Shown in pieces: positions 1 to 8,172 of a stretch of 64,000 nt of DNA. Under the pieces are notes generated by a model. That model was not told the origin of the DNA. It saw only the letters and a list, made by a program, of their open reading frames with translations, and did not search any database. The stretch comes from JBBDWK01 sp040902885 (GTDB taxonomy: Bacteria; Acidobacteriota; Terriglobia; Bryobacterales; Bryobacteraceae): NCBI GenBank assembly GCA_040902885.1, contig JBBDWK010000094.1, positions 1 to 64,000 on the forward strand, written 5' to 3'. The first letter of the stretch is position 1; each line of letters opens with the position of its first letter. Both the position numbers and the translations under genes were made by a program.

Positions 1-221
1 TCCCACCGGACGGGAAGGCCGAGCGATTCGGCTTTCTCGAGCACGGCTACTTTCAGGAATTCTTCGCCCTTCTCCCGGTTTTCCGGGTGCGAAGCGGCTT
101 CCTCCACGAAACGCTGCAATTTCAGATTGTTCCAATAAAACGGCACAAGGTGGACGGCGAAAAATCCAAGCAGAGCCAGTACCGCCGTGCCGAGTAAGAT
201 GCGCCACCACGAAACGCGCAT
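1..221 (-). CDS. Small membrane-anchored protein, 3' end off the window (partial)
   Basis: Seen directly: an ATG at 221-219 opens a frame that stays open to the left edge (73 codons visible). The product begins MRVSWWRILLG, has one transmembrane helix at about residues 5-30, then a polar helical stretch ending in AESLGLPVRW. The start lies one base after the stop of the gene at 223-684 on the same strand, so the two are probably co-translated. The layout (N-terminal anchor, short polar domain) resembles acidobacterial DUF4845-like proteins, but the fragment is too short to be sure. Function unknown. Confidence 0.6.
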   Translation of the reverse strand, partial: MRVSWWRILLGTAVLALLGFFAVHLVPFYWNNLKLQRFVEEAASHPENREKGEEFLKVAVLEKAESLGLPVRW

Positions 222-222
222 G

Positions 223-684
223 TCAGTGGTCCGAATGCGGCGATCCGTCGCCCTTGCCGGAAGCGCAGAGCTCCTCCCACAGATCGCCTTGCTGCGGCGT
301 CCACTCGGGACTTTCGACGCCCAGAATCTGCACTTCCTCCACGTTCAGCTTTCCATGGCCATACGTACAGATATATTCAATACGGGGCCGGCCCAACTGC
401 AACATCCGGCTCCAGGACCCGGTTTCAATGGGCATACGCAACCGGCGCACGCAGACGCGGCATCGGTACCGCTGGTCCCAGACCGCCAGATAGAGCAGCC
501 CGCAGACCACCAGAAACCATGCGCCGACGGCCATGGTAAAGCCGAAATCGGCCGCGAATCGAGGCGGCCCGGAATAGAATACCGCTTGTTCCCGCGGCCA
601 GAACGTCATAAGGCCAATCAGGATTCCCCACGCGACCGCTCCGATCGCGGCAAGCTTTCCTACAAACAAGCCCCAGTACGGCAT
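223..684 (-). CDS. Two-helix membrane protein with zinc-ribbon-like cysteines
   Basis: I start it at the ATG at 684-682 because GAGGAG (700-695) lies ten bases upstream; an in-frame GTG at 702 has no such site. The protein has about 153 residues with two hydrophobic segments, then a cytoplasmic-looking tail with C-R-V-C followed about 28 residues later by C-T-Y-G-H-G, which could form a four-ligand metal site. The C-terminus is polar. It is one base from the following partial membrane gene, suggesting an operon. I do not recognise the family beyond a small conserved acidobacterial type; function unknown. Confidence 0.6.
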   Translation of the reverse strand: MPYWGLFVGKLAAIGAVAWGILIGLMTFWPREQAVFYSGPPRFAADFGFTMAVGAWFLVVCGLLYLAVWDQRYRCRVCVRRLRMPIETGSWSRMLQLGRPRIEYICTYGHGKLNVEEVQILGVESPEWTPQQGDLWEELCASGKGDGSPHSDH

Positions 685-753
685 AACTGTTGGACTCCTC
701 ACTCCAACCGTAGGTTCCTGCCATCCTTATTATCCCCCGAGTTGGGCGGTTCT

Positions 754-1662
754 CTAACTGCGCAGGAGATTTTTGGCAAGAAACAGGACGTTGGCGGGCC
801 GTTCCGCGAGGCGCCGCATGAAGTAGGAATACCAGGCGCGGCCGAAGGGAACATAAATCCGCAGCCGGTAGCCGCTGGACACCAATCGCTTCTGAATGTC
901 CCTGCGGATACCATAGAGCATCTGAAATTCGAAGCGTTCGCGCGGGATGCCGCGCTCCGCCGCGAAGTCCCTCGTCTGCTCGATCATGGCTTCATCGTGG
1001 GTCGCGATGGCCGGATATACGCCGCGCTCCAGCAGAATCTGCATCAAGCCGACGAAGTTGGCGTCGACGTCCTTCTTCTCGGGGAAGGCGATAGAGGCGG
1101 GTTCCAGGTATGCGCCTTTACACAGGCGTACCCGAATGCCTTTCTCGCAAAGCATCTCCACGTCCTTCCGGCTTCGATGCAGATAAGCCTGAATCACCGC
1201 ACCGACGCTGCCATATTTTTCGTGAAGGCCGGCAACCACTGCGAGAGTGCGATCGGTGTAAGCCGAAGACTCCATATCCACGCGCACGAAGTTAGCGGTT
1301 TCAGCCGCGCGCCGGGCCAGAGCTTCCACGTTGGCGCGGCAAAGGTCCGCGGAGAGATCCATGCCGAACTGGGTGAGCTTAATGGAAACGTTTCCGTCGA
1401 TGCCGGCGTGGTGGATCTCGTCGAGCGCGCGGAGATAGACGTCGCGGGCGGCGGCGGCTTCTTCCGGACAGGAGACGTTCTCGCCCAGACGGTCCAAGGT
1501 GACCATCATGCCGTCCCGGTTCATGCGGCGGCAGACGTGGAGAGTGTCCTCCAGCGTGTCGGCGGCAACGAAGCGGGAAGCCAGGCGGCGACCGGCCGGG
1601 GATGTTTCCATCCAATTGCGCAACTGTTTCTGCCGCGAGAGGTAAAGCAGGATATCGCGCAC
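754..1662 (-). CDS. Proline dehydrogenase, monofunctional
   Basis: FAD enzyme oxidising L-proline to delta-1-pyrroline-5-carboxylate, the first step of proline catabolism, feeding electrons to the respiratory chain. At 302 residues it matches monofunctional PRODH proteins such as those of Bacillus. The TIM-barrel landmarks are present: NVSIKLTQFG in the first third, VRLCKGAY in the middle, and the C-terminal signature YVPFGRAW...YFMRRLAERPAN that closes the flavin/proline site. The start is a GTG (1662-1660). No P5C dehydrogenase is adjacent, so the second step must be encoded elsewhere. The upstream gap (1663-1800) holds a copy of an interspersed repeat. Confidence 0.92.
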   Translation of the reverse strand: MRDILLYLSRQKQLRNWMETSPAGRRLASRFVAADTLEDTLHVCRRMNRDGMMVTLDRLGENVSCPEEAAAARDVYLRALDEIHHAGIDGNVSIKLTQFGMDLSADLCRANVEALARRAAETANFVRVDMESSAYTDRTLAVVAGLHEKYGSVGAVIQAYLHRSRKDVEMLCEKGIRVRLCKGAYLEPASIAFPEKKDVDANFVGLMQILLERGVYPAIATHDEAMIEQTRDFAAERGIPRERFEFQMLYGIRRDIQKRLVSSGYRLRIYVPFGRAWYSYFMRRLAERPANVLFLAKNLLRS

Positions 1663-1720
1663 AGCGTTCTGTCTTTAGTGTAGCGGGCGCAAGTGCTGTC
1701 GGAGATCGCCGACACGGCAA

Positions 1721-1747
1721 CCGCTCCCTCGCGGTCGCGGCTCGGTA
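1721..1747. repeat. RDREGA-type interspersed repeat, copy 1
   Basis: GC-rich element GCTCCCTCGCGGTCGCGG followed by CTCGGTA (1723-1747), in the gap between proline dehydrogenase and the HMA gene. A second copy in the same orientation lies at 27377-27403; over 25 bases 22 are identical. The complementary strand translates to the peptide RDREGA, a familiar artefact of repeated intergenic sequence in acidobacterial genomes. Two copies in similar settings support a dispersed repeat; a role is not evident. Confidence 0.6.
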
Positions 1748-1800
1748 ACATTTCATCATCGTGCTGCTTGCAAGTTTTCCGTTTCTTTCACAACAAGCTC

Positions 1801-2265
1801 CTATTCGGCTTGAATCGTCCCGATACGGAGGACGTCGGGCTCGCCGGGTGCGGCGGGCGGAGGGATCGCGCCCTCCACGCGGACGGTCTTCCCGGACCAG
1901 CGGGCGGCGTCTCCGCCTTCCAGCAGGCAGAAGCGCCCGCCGCCAAGATCCAGCCTCCACCGGCCGCCCTCCGATGCCACGGAACCAATCGCGATTCCCC
2001 GCGCTTCAACCGGGGTGTAGCCAATCTGCTTGAGAGCGTCGCGGATATCCTGGAGACGGGCTCGATTGCCCGCGGCCAGTTCGAGCCTGGCGACGCGCTT
2101 CTCGTTGTCGAAGCTGGCCGACTCCACACCGCGGATCTTGCGCAGAACCCGCTCGACGGACCCGGCGCACGACGCGCAGTCCAGGCCGGAAACACCCATC
2201 TCAATGCTTCGGAACTCGGCCCGCGCGGACAGAACGGCAACTAGACACAGGAGCGGAATCCTCAT
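1801..2265 (-). CDS. Exported HMA-domain metal-binding protein
   Basis: The 154-residue product starts with a signal peptide (MRIPLLCLVAVLSARA), followed by a heavy-metal-associated domain at about residues 18-85 with the metal motif G-L-D-C-A-S-C (Cys30 and Cys33) and the usual beta-alpha-beta layout ending IGYTPVEA. A C-terminal region of about 65 residues (GGRWRLDLGGGRFCLLEG onward) is not part of the HMA fold and looks like a small OB-like beta domain. The protein may bind copper, zinc or mercury outside the cytoplasm. No P-type ATPase or Mer gene is adjacent. There is no Shine-Dalgarno; a palindrome sits immediately upstream of the start. Confidence 0.75.
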   Translation of the reverse strand: MRIPLLCLVAVLSARAEFRSIEMGVSGLDCASCAGSVERVLRKIRGVESASFDNEKRVARLELAAGNRARLQDIRDALKQIGYTPVEARGIAIGSVASEGGRWRLDLGGGRFCLLEGGDAARWSGKTVRVEGAIPPPAAPGEPDVLRIGTIQAE

Positions 2266-2266
2266 A

Positions 2267-2280
2267 AGATTTGTAAATCT
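2267..2280. promoter_or_regulatory. Palindrome in the divergent HMA/FAH promoter region
   Basis: AGATTT-GT-AAATCT, perfect 6-bp arms, lies one base upstream of the HMA start codon and about 20 bases upstream of the ATG at 2302. It is the only strong dyad in this 36-bp divergent gap, so an operator for one or both genes is possible. No regulator gene is next to it; the role is inference. Confidence 0.35.
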
Positions 2281-2301
2281 ACTTTACTATGGAGGTCGAA
2301 C

Positions 2302-3129
2302 ATGGAGCGACGAACGTTTCTGGCAGCTTCCGCCGCGGCAGCGGCCGCGCAGGCGCAATCAGGCGTGACCAAGTATGTGAGGTACCGGAAGGGCGCCGCG
2401 ACGTCCTACGGCATCCTGGATGGCGACACCATTCGAGAACTGAAGGGCAGCCTCTTCGGTAAGCATGCCGAGACCGGCGCCAAAACGGCGTTGAGCGAGG
2501 TGAAACTGCTCTATCCGTGTACCCCTCCCAAGGTGCTGGCGGTGGGCCTCAACTACAAGAGCCACATCGGCAACCGTCCCGCGCCCACGCAACCCGAGAT
2601 TTTTTACAAGCCGGTCACGTGCCTGCAAAATCCGGAAGACGCCATCGTAATCCCGAAGGGCGCGGAGAACGTGCATTTCGAGGCCGAGCTGGTGGTCATC
2701 ATGGGTAAGCAACTGAGCCGGGGCACGCCCGCGCAGGCCAGAGACGCCATCTTCGGAGTGACCTGCGGCAACGACGTCAGCGAGCGCGACTGGCAGAACG
2801 GGCCGAAGAAGGACCTGCAATGGTGGCGCGCGAAGGGCGCCGACACGTTCGGTCCCATGGGGCCGGCCATTGCGCGCGGCATCGACTACGGCAAGCTGCT
2901 GCTGCAGGCGCGCGTGAACGGGAAGGTGATGCAGAAGCAGGTCACCTCCGATCTGCTGTTCGATTGCCCGGCCATCGTCAGCTTCGTGAGCCAGTTCGTC
3001 ACGCTCACCCCGGGCGATGCGATCTTTACCGGCACTCCCGGCTCGACATCCCGGATGAAGCCGGGCGACGTGGTTGAGATTGAGCTGGATGGCGTCGGCA
3101 TCTTGCGCAACAAGGTGACCTCCGCCTGA
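2302..3129 (+). CDS. Fumarylacetoacetate hydrolase-family protein with Tat-type leader
   Basis: The 275-residue product has the FAH-family C-terminal fold. The metal site is visible: H-F-E-A-E-L (Glu127, Glu129) and the later G-N-D-V-S-E-R-D (Asp158), with LAVGLNYKSH before it and TGTPGS near the end. Family members hydrolyse or decarboxylate acylpyruvates and related ring-cleavage products. The N-terminus is MERRTFLAAS followed by an Ala-rich stretch ending QAQS, so it is probably exported by Tat, which is unusual compared with cytoplasmic FAH enzymes. GGAGG at 2291-2295 supports the ATG. No aromatic-degradation genes are nearby; the substrate is unknown. Confidence 0.85.
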   Translation: MERRTFLAASAAAAAAQAQSGVTKYVRYRKGAATSYGILDGDTIRELKGSLFGKHAETGAKTALSEVKLLYPCTPPKVLAVGLNYKSHIGNRPAPTQPEIFYKPVTCLQNPEDAIVIPKGAENVHFEAELVVIMGKQLSRGTPAQARDAIFGVTCGNDVSERDWQNGPKKDLQWWRAKGADTFGPMGPAIARGIDYGKLLLQARVNGKVMQKQVTSDLLFDCPAIVSFVSQFVTLTPGDAIFTGTPGSTSRMKPGDVVEIELDGVGILRNKVTSA

Positions 3130-3132
3130 TCT

Positions 3133-4650
3133 TCACCGTTTCCGGGCTTCGCGCGCCCGCATGTGCTGCGGCATGAACCGCAGGTAGCGGTCGAGCGTCT
3201 CGCGGCGCTTGGCGGTTTCGCCTTCCCGCTGGTAAATTTCGGCCAGCATCAAATACGGATGTTCCAGGGATGAATCGAGCTCGATGGCTCGATCGAGCGC
3301 GGCAATTGCTTGGGCCGCCTCGCCCTTGGCATCCAGCGCAGCCGCCAGATTGACGTAATGACCGGCATGGTCCGGCTCGAGGCTCCGGGCGCGCTCGACA
3401 TACCGCGCCGCCATGGCGGGCTGGTTCTTGCGCATCAGCACCAGGCCGAGCGTGGTCAGCACATCCGTGTCGTTGGGGAATTGCGGCTGCACCTCCAGCA
3501 GAAGCCGGAAGCCTTCATTCAGCATCGCCGCGGACTGGTCGCGCTCGCCGACGCCCATGTAGGCCAGTCCCAGGTTGCGCTTCGCAAACTTCTCCGGAGG
3601 CGGCCGCCACGCCGCGAGCCGCTGCGATCGGGACTCCTCCACCTGCTTCCGCGGCCGGCGGAGAATCTCATGGTCGGTGAACGCGGTGTGGCCGCCATCC
3701 GATACGCTGCGCCGGGGCATGTGGCATCCGATGCAGTCCTCCTTGGGCTCAGGGTGCTTGGCCATGACGTCCGCGCCATGGCAATTCAGACAGCGCTCCC
3801 GGTAGAACACTTGAGCGTCCGCGGGCTTGTTATGGGGATCGTGGCACGAGCCGCACCACATGCGCTCGCCGGATTCGCGTTCGCAGACGCTGCGCGCGAA
3901 CTGCTCCGAGTGGCTCACTACTTTGAGCGGCTGGCCCGGCGGGCTGTCAAACCGGTACACCGAGAAAACCTCTTCCAGCTCGCGCCCCGGCTCGAAGTCC
4001 GCGATCTTCAGGCCGGGATTCGCGATGCGCGATTCGCCGCTCAAATGGCACTGCTCACAGACGCTGTCCCGCACGCGCGGCGGCAGCCTCACCGGGTTGA
4101 CGATGGTTTCTCTGGAAGGCCGGGCGAGGTGCCGCTCGGACGGGCCGTGGCACCGCTCGCAGGTAATGGCTTCGGCGAGAAACGGCGGGTCCGCGTAACG
4201 GTTCAGAGTGCCCGGCACGGGTGCGGCGCGTCCGGCATGGCAGAAAAGGCATTCCGCCGTCACGGGACGCGTGAAGTCCGGCGCCGGATCGCGCTCGTAG
4301 CCGGGTGAAACGTCCCAGATGCCGCGCCGCGAATACCAGGAGACGGGAGACTGGAACAAGGCGTCCCCGATCCTGATGAGGTAGCTGCGGCCTTCATTGC
4401 CGGAGCCGATGAAATAGTCGATGGGATATTCGGCGCGGCGGCCGTTTCGCTCCAGGCGGTGCAGCAGGCGGCCGTCCGCGAAGCGCGCTCCGAAGCGCGT
4501 GCCCGAGAAGCGGTGCTGAAACTGTCCATCCGGCTGCGGGACCGGGCGGCCCAGCGACCTTCCCATGCCGGTGCGCGCATAGCCCTCCACCTGCTTTGGA
4601 TGGCAGTTGATGCAAAGCTGCGAGGCCGCCAGAAACGCGAGGATCAGCAT
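3133..4650 (-). CDS. Seven-heme c-type cytochrome with C-terminal TPR repeats
   Basis: The 505-residue product carries seven C-x-x-C-H heme motifs, near residues 13, 134, 164, 198, 266, 287 and 306. The first follows a very short hydrophobic leader (MLILAFLAASQL), so export must use that leader. From about residue 355 the sequence turns into tetratricopeptide repeats (ALDAKGEAAQAIAALDRAIE and similar). The family is the periplasmic multiheme/TPR proteins common in Acidobacteria and Planctomycetes, thought to be electron carriers or docking proteins; the redox partner is unknown. It converges with the FAH gene, three bases apart, and is followed upstream by metY. Confidence 0.85.
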   Translation of the reverse strand: MLILAFLAASQLCINCHPKQVEGYARTGMGRSLGRPVPQPDGQFQHRFSGTRFGARFADGRLLHRLERNGRRAEYPIDYFIGSGNEGRSYLIRIGDALFQSPVSWYSRRGIWDVSPGYERDPAPDFTRPVTAECLFCHAGRAAPVPGTLNRYADPPFLAEAITCERCHGPSERHLARPSRETIVNPVRLPPRVRDSVCEQCHLSGESRIANPGLKIADFEPGRELEEVFSVYRFDSPPGQPLKVVSHSEQFARSVCERESGERMWCGSCHDPHNKPADAQVFYRERCLNCHGADVMAKHPEPKEDCIGCHMPRRSVSDGGHTAFTDHEILRRPRKQVEESRSQRLAAWRPPPEKFAKRNLGLAYMGVGERDQSAAMLNEGFRLLLEVQPQFPNDTDVLTTLGLVLMRKNQPAMAARYVERARSLEPDHAGHYVNLAAALDAKGEAAQAIAALDRAIELDSSLEHPYLMLAEIYQREGETAKRRETLDRYLRFMPQHMRAREARKR

Positions 4651-4681
4651 AAAGCACGCCCGGCAAGCGACCGGCCGGAAT

Positions 4682-5977
4682 CTAATTCGCCTGCGAAGCT
4701 TCCAGCGCCTGGCCGAGGTCCCACAGAATGTCGTCGATGTCCTCGATCCCCACCGAGAGCCGCACCGTGTCGTCTGAAATGCCGCACTCCAGGCGCTCCT
4801 TCGAGCTCAACTGGCTGTGGGTGGTGGAAGCGGGATGAATCACCAGACTCTTGGCATCGCCGACGTTGGCCAGATGCGAGAACAGCTTCACCGAATTGAT
4901 GAACTTGCGTCCGGGGTCCAGACCGCCGCGGATTCCGAAAGTGAGCACGGCGCCGGCCCCGCGAGGCAGATACTTCTTCGCCAGCTCCCGATAGGGACTG
5001 GAGGGCAGCGAGGGATAGTTGACCCAGGTCACGGCGGGATGGCTGCACAGATACTGGGCCACGGCATCCGTGTTTTGCACGTGGCACTCCATACGCAGCT
5101 TGAGCGTTTCCAGGCCTTGCAGAAAGAGAAAGGAGTTGAAGGGGCTGAGACACGGTCCGAAGTCGCGCAGTCCTTCCACCCGCGCTTTGATGATGTAGGC
5201 CAGGTTCCCGAAGGTCTCGTAAAATTTAAGGCCGTGATAGCCGGGGCTGGGCTCGGTGATGTGCGGAAAGTCCCCCTTGTCCCACGGGAAGCGCCCGCTG
5301 TCCACGATCACCCCGCCAATGGAAGTTCCGTGGCCGCCGATGAACTTGGTTGTGGAATGCACCACGATATCCGCGCCGTGCTCGATCGGGCGGCAGAGAT
5401 AGGGCGAGGCGAACGTGTTGTCGATCATCAGGGGCACGTTGGCCTCGTGGGCAATCTTCGCCACCGCCTCGATATCCAGCACGTTCATGCGCGGGTTGGC
5501 TATGGTCTCGCCGTAAAGAACTCGCGTGCGGGGCGTGATGGCGCGGCGGAAATTCTCCGGATCGTCGGGCTCGACAAAGGTAGTCTGGTAGCCCAGGCGG
5601 CGGAAGCTGATGTCGAACTGGGTATAGGTGCCGCCATAGAGCGTGCTGGCGGCGACGATCTCGTCGCCCGGCCCAAGCAGGCTCGAGAGGGCGAGAAACT
5701 GCGCCGACTGGCCGCTGGCCACTCCCAGCGCGGCCACGCCGCCTTCGAGCATCGCCATGCGCTCTTCGAACACGCCCGTGGTGGGATTCATGAGGCGCGT
5801 GTAGACATTCCCAAATTGCTTGAGGGCAAAGAGCTCGGCGGCATGATCCGTGTCGTTGAACACGTAGGAAGTGGTCTGATAGATCGGCACGGCCCGGGCA
5901 TTGGTGGCGGGATCGGGCTTCTGGCCGGCGTGGAGCGCGTTGGTCGCGAATCCAAACTTGCGGTCGGAGTTTTCCAT
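4682..5977 (-). CDS. metY: O-acetylhomoserine sulfhydrylase (homocysteine synthase)
   Basis: PLP enzyme of the Cys/Met metabolism family that makes homocysteine from O-acetylhomoserine and sulfide. Landmarks: YTRLMNPTTGVFEERMAMLEGG, the A-S-G-Q-S-A-Q segment, the cofactor aspartate in M-I-D-N-T-F-A-S-P, and the Schiff-base lysine in H-S-T-T-K-F-I-G-G-H-G (Lys211). At 431 residues it has MetY rather than MetB/MetC length (about 380-400), and the insert ending HITEPSPGYHG is typical of MetY. The start ATG is preceded by AGAAGG. No other methionine gene is adjacent; it is divergent from a DinB-family gene. Confidence 0.93.
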   Translation of the reverse strand: MENSDRKFGFATNALHAGQKPDPATNARAVPIYQTTSYVFNDTDHAAELFALKQFGNVYTRLMNPTTGVFEERMAMLEGGVAALGVASGQSAQFLALSSLLGPGDEIVAASTLYGGTYTQFDISFRRLGYQTTFVEPDDPENFRRAITPRTRVLYGETIANPRMNVLDIEAVAKIAHEANVPLMIDNTFASPYLCRPIEHGADIVVHSTTKFIGGHGTSIGGVIVDSGRFPWDKGDFPHITEPSPGYHGLKFYETFGNLAYIIKARVEGLRDFGPCLSPFNSFLFLQGLETLKLRMECHVQNTDAVAQYLCSHPAVTWVNYPSLPSSPYRELAKKYLPRGAGAVLTFGIRGGLDPGRKFINSVKLFSHLANVGDAKSLVIHPASTTHSQLSSKERLECGISDDTVRLSVGIEDIDDILWDLGQALEASQAN

Positions 5978-6040
5978 GAGCCTTCTATTTTAGCCAAGAC
6001 GGTTGACGGCTCCGAAGGGCTATGTCACGCTTTTTCTGAA

Positions 6041-6541
6041 ATGAACAAGCAGCTTGAGGCTACCCCGGCTATCCTGCGCGAGCTGTTAGCTACTGTCACC
6101 GGCGCCGATACGCAATGGAAGCCCGCGCCCGGCCGGTTTTCGATCGCCGAAGTGCTGGAGCATCTCTCGCACGTGGAGGCGCACGCCTACCGGCTGCGGA
6201 TCGAGCGGATGATCTCCGAGGACAACCCGGAGATGGAGCAATACGACCAGAACGCATTCTACGCGGCGGGCCAATACTCGGGGAGAGACGCGGAGGATTC
6301 CTTCGACCACTTCGAAGAGCAGCGCGAAGACAATCTGGAATTTCTGCGTAATTTGCCGCCGGGCAGCGGGTCGCGCACCGGAACCTTTCCCGGATTCGGG
6401 TCTTTCACCCTGGACCAGCTCATTTACGAGTGGGCCTGCCACGACCTGGGGCACATCCGCCAGATTTCGGAGCTGATCCGGGCGCTGAAATACTATCCGG
6501 ATCTGGGGATTTTTCAGGACTACTATAAGCTGAATCCGTAG
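6041..6541 (+). CDS. DinB-family protein
   Basis: A 166-residue four-helix-bundle protein of the DinB/YfiT-like superfamily. The expected His ligands are visible: E-H-L-S-H-V-E-A-H in helix 2 (His41/44/48 region) and C-H-D-L-G-H-I-R-Q near the end (His134, His138), which together usually hold a divalent metal. Members include thiol-dependent S-transferases and damage-inducible proteins, but the specific activity cannot be read from sequence. I use the ATG at 6041 because the recognisable domain begins there, although the frame is open much further upstream on the antisense of metY; the ribosome site is weak. Confidence 0.8.
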   Translation: MNKQLEATPAILRELLATVTGADTQWKPAPGRFSIAEVLEHLSHVEAHAYRLRIERMISEDNPEMEQYDQNAFYAAGQYSGRDAEDSFDHFEEQREDNLEFLRNLPPGSGSRTGTFPGFGSFTLDQLIYEWACHDLGHIRQISELIRALKYYPDLGIFQDYYKLNP

Positions 6542-6544
6542 GCG

Positions 6545-8026
6545 TTAGGCAGGCATCTGCCCCAATCCTGTGCGGGCGAGCGCCTCTGCCACGCTCTCAC
6601 GCGACGCCAGAAGCCGCTGCTTCTTCTGAGCGTCCAGAATCAACTTCGAGGAAAGACGATCCAGATAGAAGCACGCGACGGCCGTCTGTTCGACGATTAC
6701 GGGAAGGATGCAGAACCCCGTCGGCCGGATCAGCGTACTGAAGTAGGAGAGGCGGTAGTGGGATTCCCGCGTATCCTCCACAAACACATTGCTCTGTTCC
6801 ATCAGCGCCGTGAGGAAGGGGCTGTTGCGCGCGGAGAGCGGGAACCGGAGCTGCTGGATCAGCGGCTGGATGCCTTTCCCGATACCGAAACAACCGAGAA
6901 CGTGCGTGCGGGGTTTGTTTGGAGCGCAGAAAGCGATTCGGTCGCAATGCGCCGCCTCTCGCATGGAGGACAAGGTGCGCATCAGAAGGCGCTTCAACCC
7001 GGGATCGCCTCTGGACGGCATCACCACCGTGGTTCCGCCTCTGGGCCGGCCTGGAGGGGCAGGCGGGTCCATGCTTCGGGCGTTTCCCGTCCCCGGCATG
7101 TTGCCGTCCCGTTCATTCTGGTGGGAGGTGTCTCCCAGCCTCAGGTAGAAACGATTGAGGTCCACGGGCAGCCGTGCCGTTGAGAAGATTTCCCAGACCT
7201 CCCGCAGAGCGATCGTGAGCTGCGCGCGGGTTTCAGGCTCCTCGGCGCCGGTCACATTGCGGTAGTTCTCCAGCACCGTCCGAAGTCTGCCAGTGCTTCC
7301 TGCCGGATCTCCCGTGAAGACGGCCTTGGAGACGTCATGGGCAAAGGAAACGGCGGCGGCGACGGCGTAATCTTCGGAATTTTCGCAGGCATCGAACGTG
7401 GCCAGGACCTTCTCCGGCAGGCGCCAATGCCGGATCACGGCCCGTGCCAGATCGTCCCATGAGAATCCCAGATACGTCCGGCAAGCCTGCTGCTCTTCGA
7501 GGGAGTCGCGCTTCACGCTCTCCAGGATTTGTCCGTACTCGTCCGGCCAGTAGCTGGCCACCAGAAGCTCGCCCAGGTTCCGCAGCAGACCGCACGCGAA
7601 TGCCTGTTCCACCAGAACGTGGCCAGACTTATGGGCCAACTGGCGTGCGTGGCTGCCCGTGAGCAGCGCCTGTGCAAAGAGGTCGTGGACCAGCGGGGTC
7701 TTGTTCCGGAGATAGTCCGAGAGCAGAGCATCGACGGCGATCTCACGTACCGTCTTCAGGCTGAGCAGAAGCATCGCCTGCGGGAGCGCCTGGACGGGCG
7801 GGCTCCCTTGGCCGCTGAAACGGGAGTTGGCGGCACGGAGCACTCTCGATGCCAGATTCAGGTTGAGCGAGAGATTGACCCAGCTCTGCTGAGCGTCTTC
7901 CTCTGAAGCCAGAAGCGTCAGGTCGACAATATGCCGGAAAAACAACCGGAGATCCGGACGCGACCCAACGTCGTGCAACCCCCTGTCGAGCGCATCCGGC
8001 GTCGTCTTGTCCGTGGTCTCTTGCAC
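6545..8026 (-). CDS. HDOD-domain signalling protein with C-terminal GAF-like region
   Basis: The 493-residue protein has an HDOD domain at about residues 25-245 (NLASRVLRAANSRFSG, AMLLLSLKTVREIAVDAL, ACGLLRNLGELLVA and FSWDDLARAVIRHWRLPE are typical), a linker rich in Pro and Gly near residues 310-335, and a C-terminal region of about 150 residues with GAF-like predicted structure. HDOD proteins are catalytically silent HD-fold relatives involved in signalling, for example of chemotaxis, motility or nucleotide second messengers. The start is a GTG. It lies downstream of the DUF1501 gene with a 146-bp gap, so it may have its own promoter. Confidence 0.8.
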   Translation of the reverse strand: MQETTDKTTPDALDRGLHDVGSRPDLRLFFRHIVDLTLLASEEDAQQSWVNLSLNLNLASRVLRAANSRFSGQGSPPVQALPQAMLLLSLKTVREIAVDALLSDYLRNKTPLVHDLFAQALLTGSHARQLAHKSGHVLVEQAFACGLLRNLGELLVASYWPDEYGQILESVKRDSLEEQQACRTYLGFSWDDLARAVIRHWRLPEKVLATFDACENSEDYAVAAAVSFAHDVSKAVFTGDPAGSTGRLRTVLENYRNVTGAEEPETRAQLTIALREVWEIFSTARLPVDLNRFYLRLGDTSHQNERDGNMPGTGNARSMDPPAPPGRPRGGTTVVMPSRGDPGLKRLLMRTLSSMREAAHCDRIAFCAPNKPRTHVLGCFGIGKGIQPLIQQLRFPLSARNSPFLTALMEQSNVFVEDTRESHYRLSYFSTLIRPTGFCILPVIVEQTAVACFYLDRLSSKLILDAQKKQRLLASRESVAEALARTGLGQMPA

Positions 8027-8172
8027 TCTGACCAGTGATCGTCGGACTCACATGAATCCGTTAGCCCCAAAGAGCTATTCGGGTATGGAATTTTTAATTA
8101 TTCCCTCCGCTTGGGATGAACGAGTAGCCAAAAAGCAGTACACTGACCCGTCATGAATCGATTTGAAAGCAG

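Noticed and set aside
2302..3129. Tyrosine or homogentisate degradation cluster suggested by the FAH-family gene
   Set aside because: No homogentisate dioxygenase, maleylacetoacetate isomerase or other ring-cleavage gene is adjacent, and the protein has an export leader; only the fold can be claimed.
8087..8104. AT-rich palindrome GGAATTTTTAATTATTCC in the DUF1501-HDOD gap
   Set aside because: Short and AT-rich with two mismatched centre pairs; it lacks any aligned promoter box for the HDOD gene, so no role can be supported.
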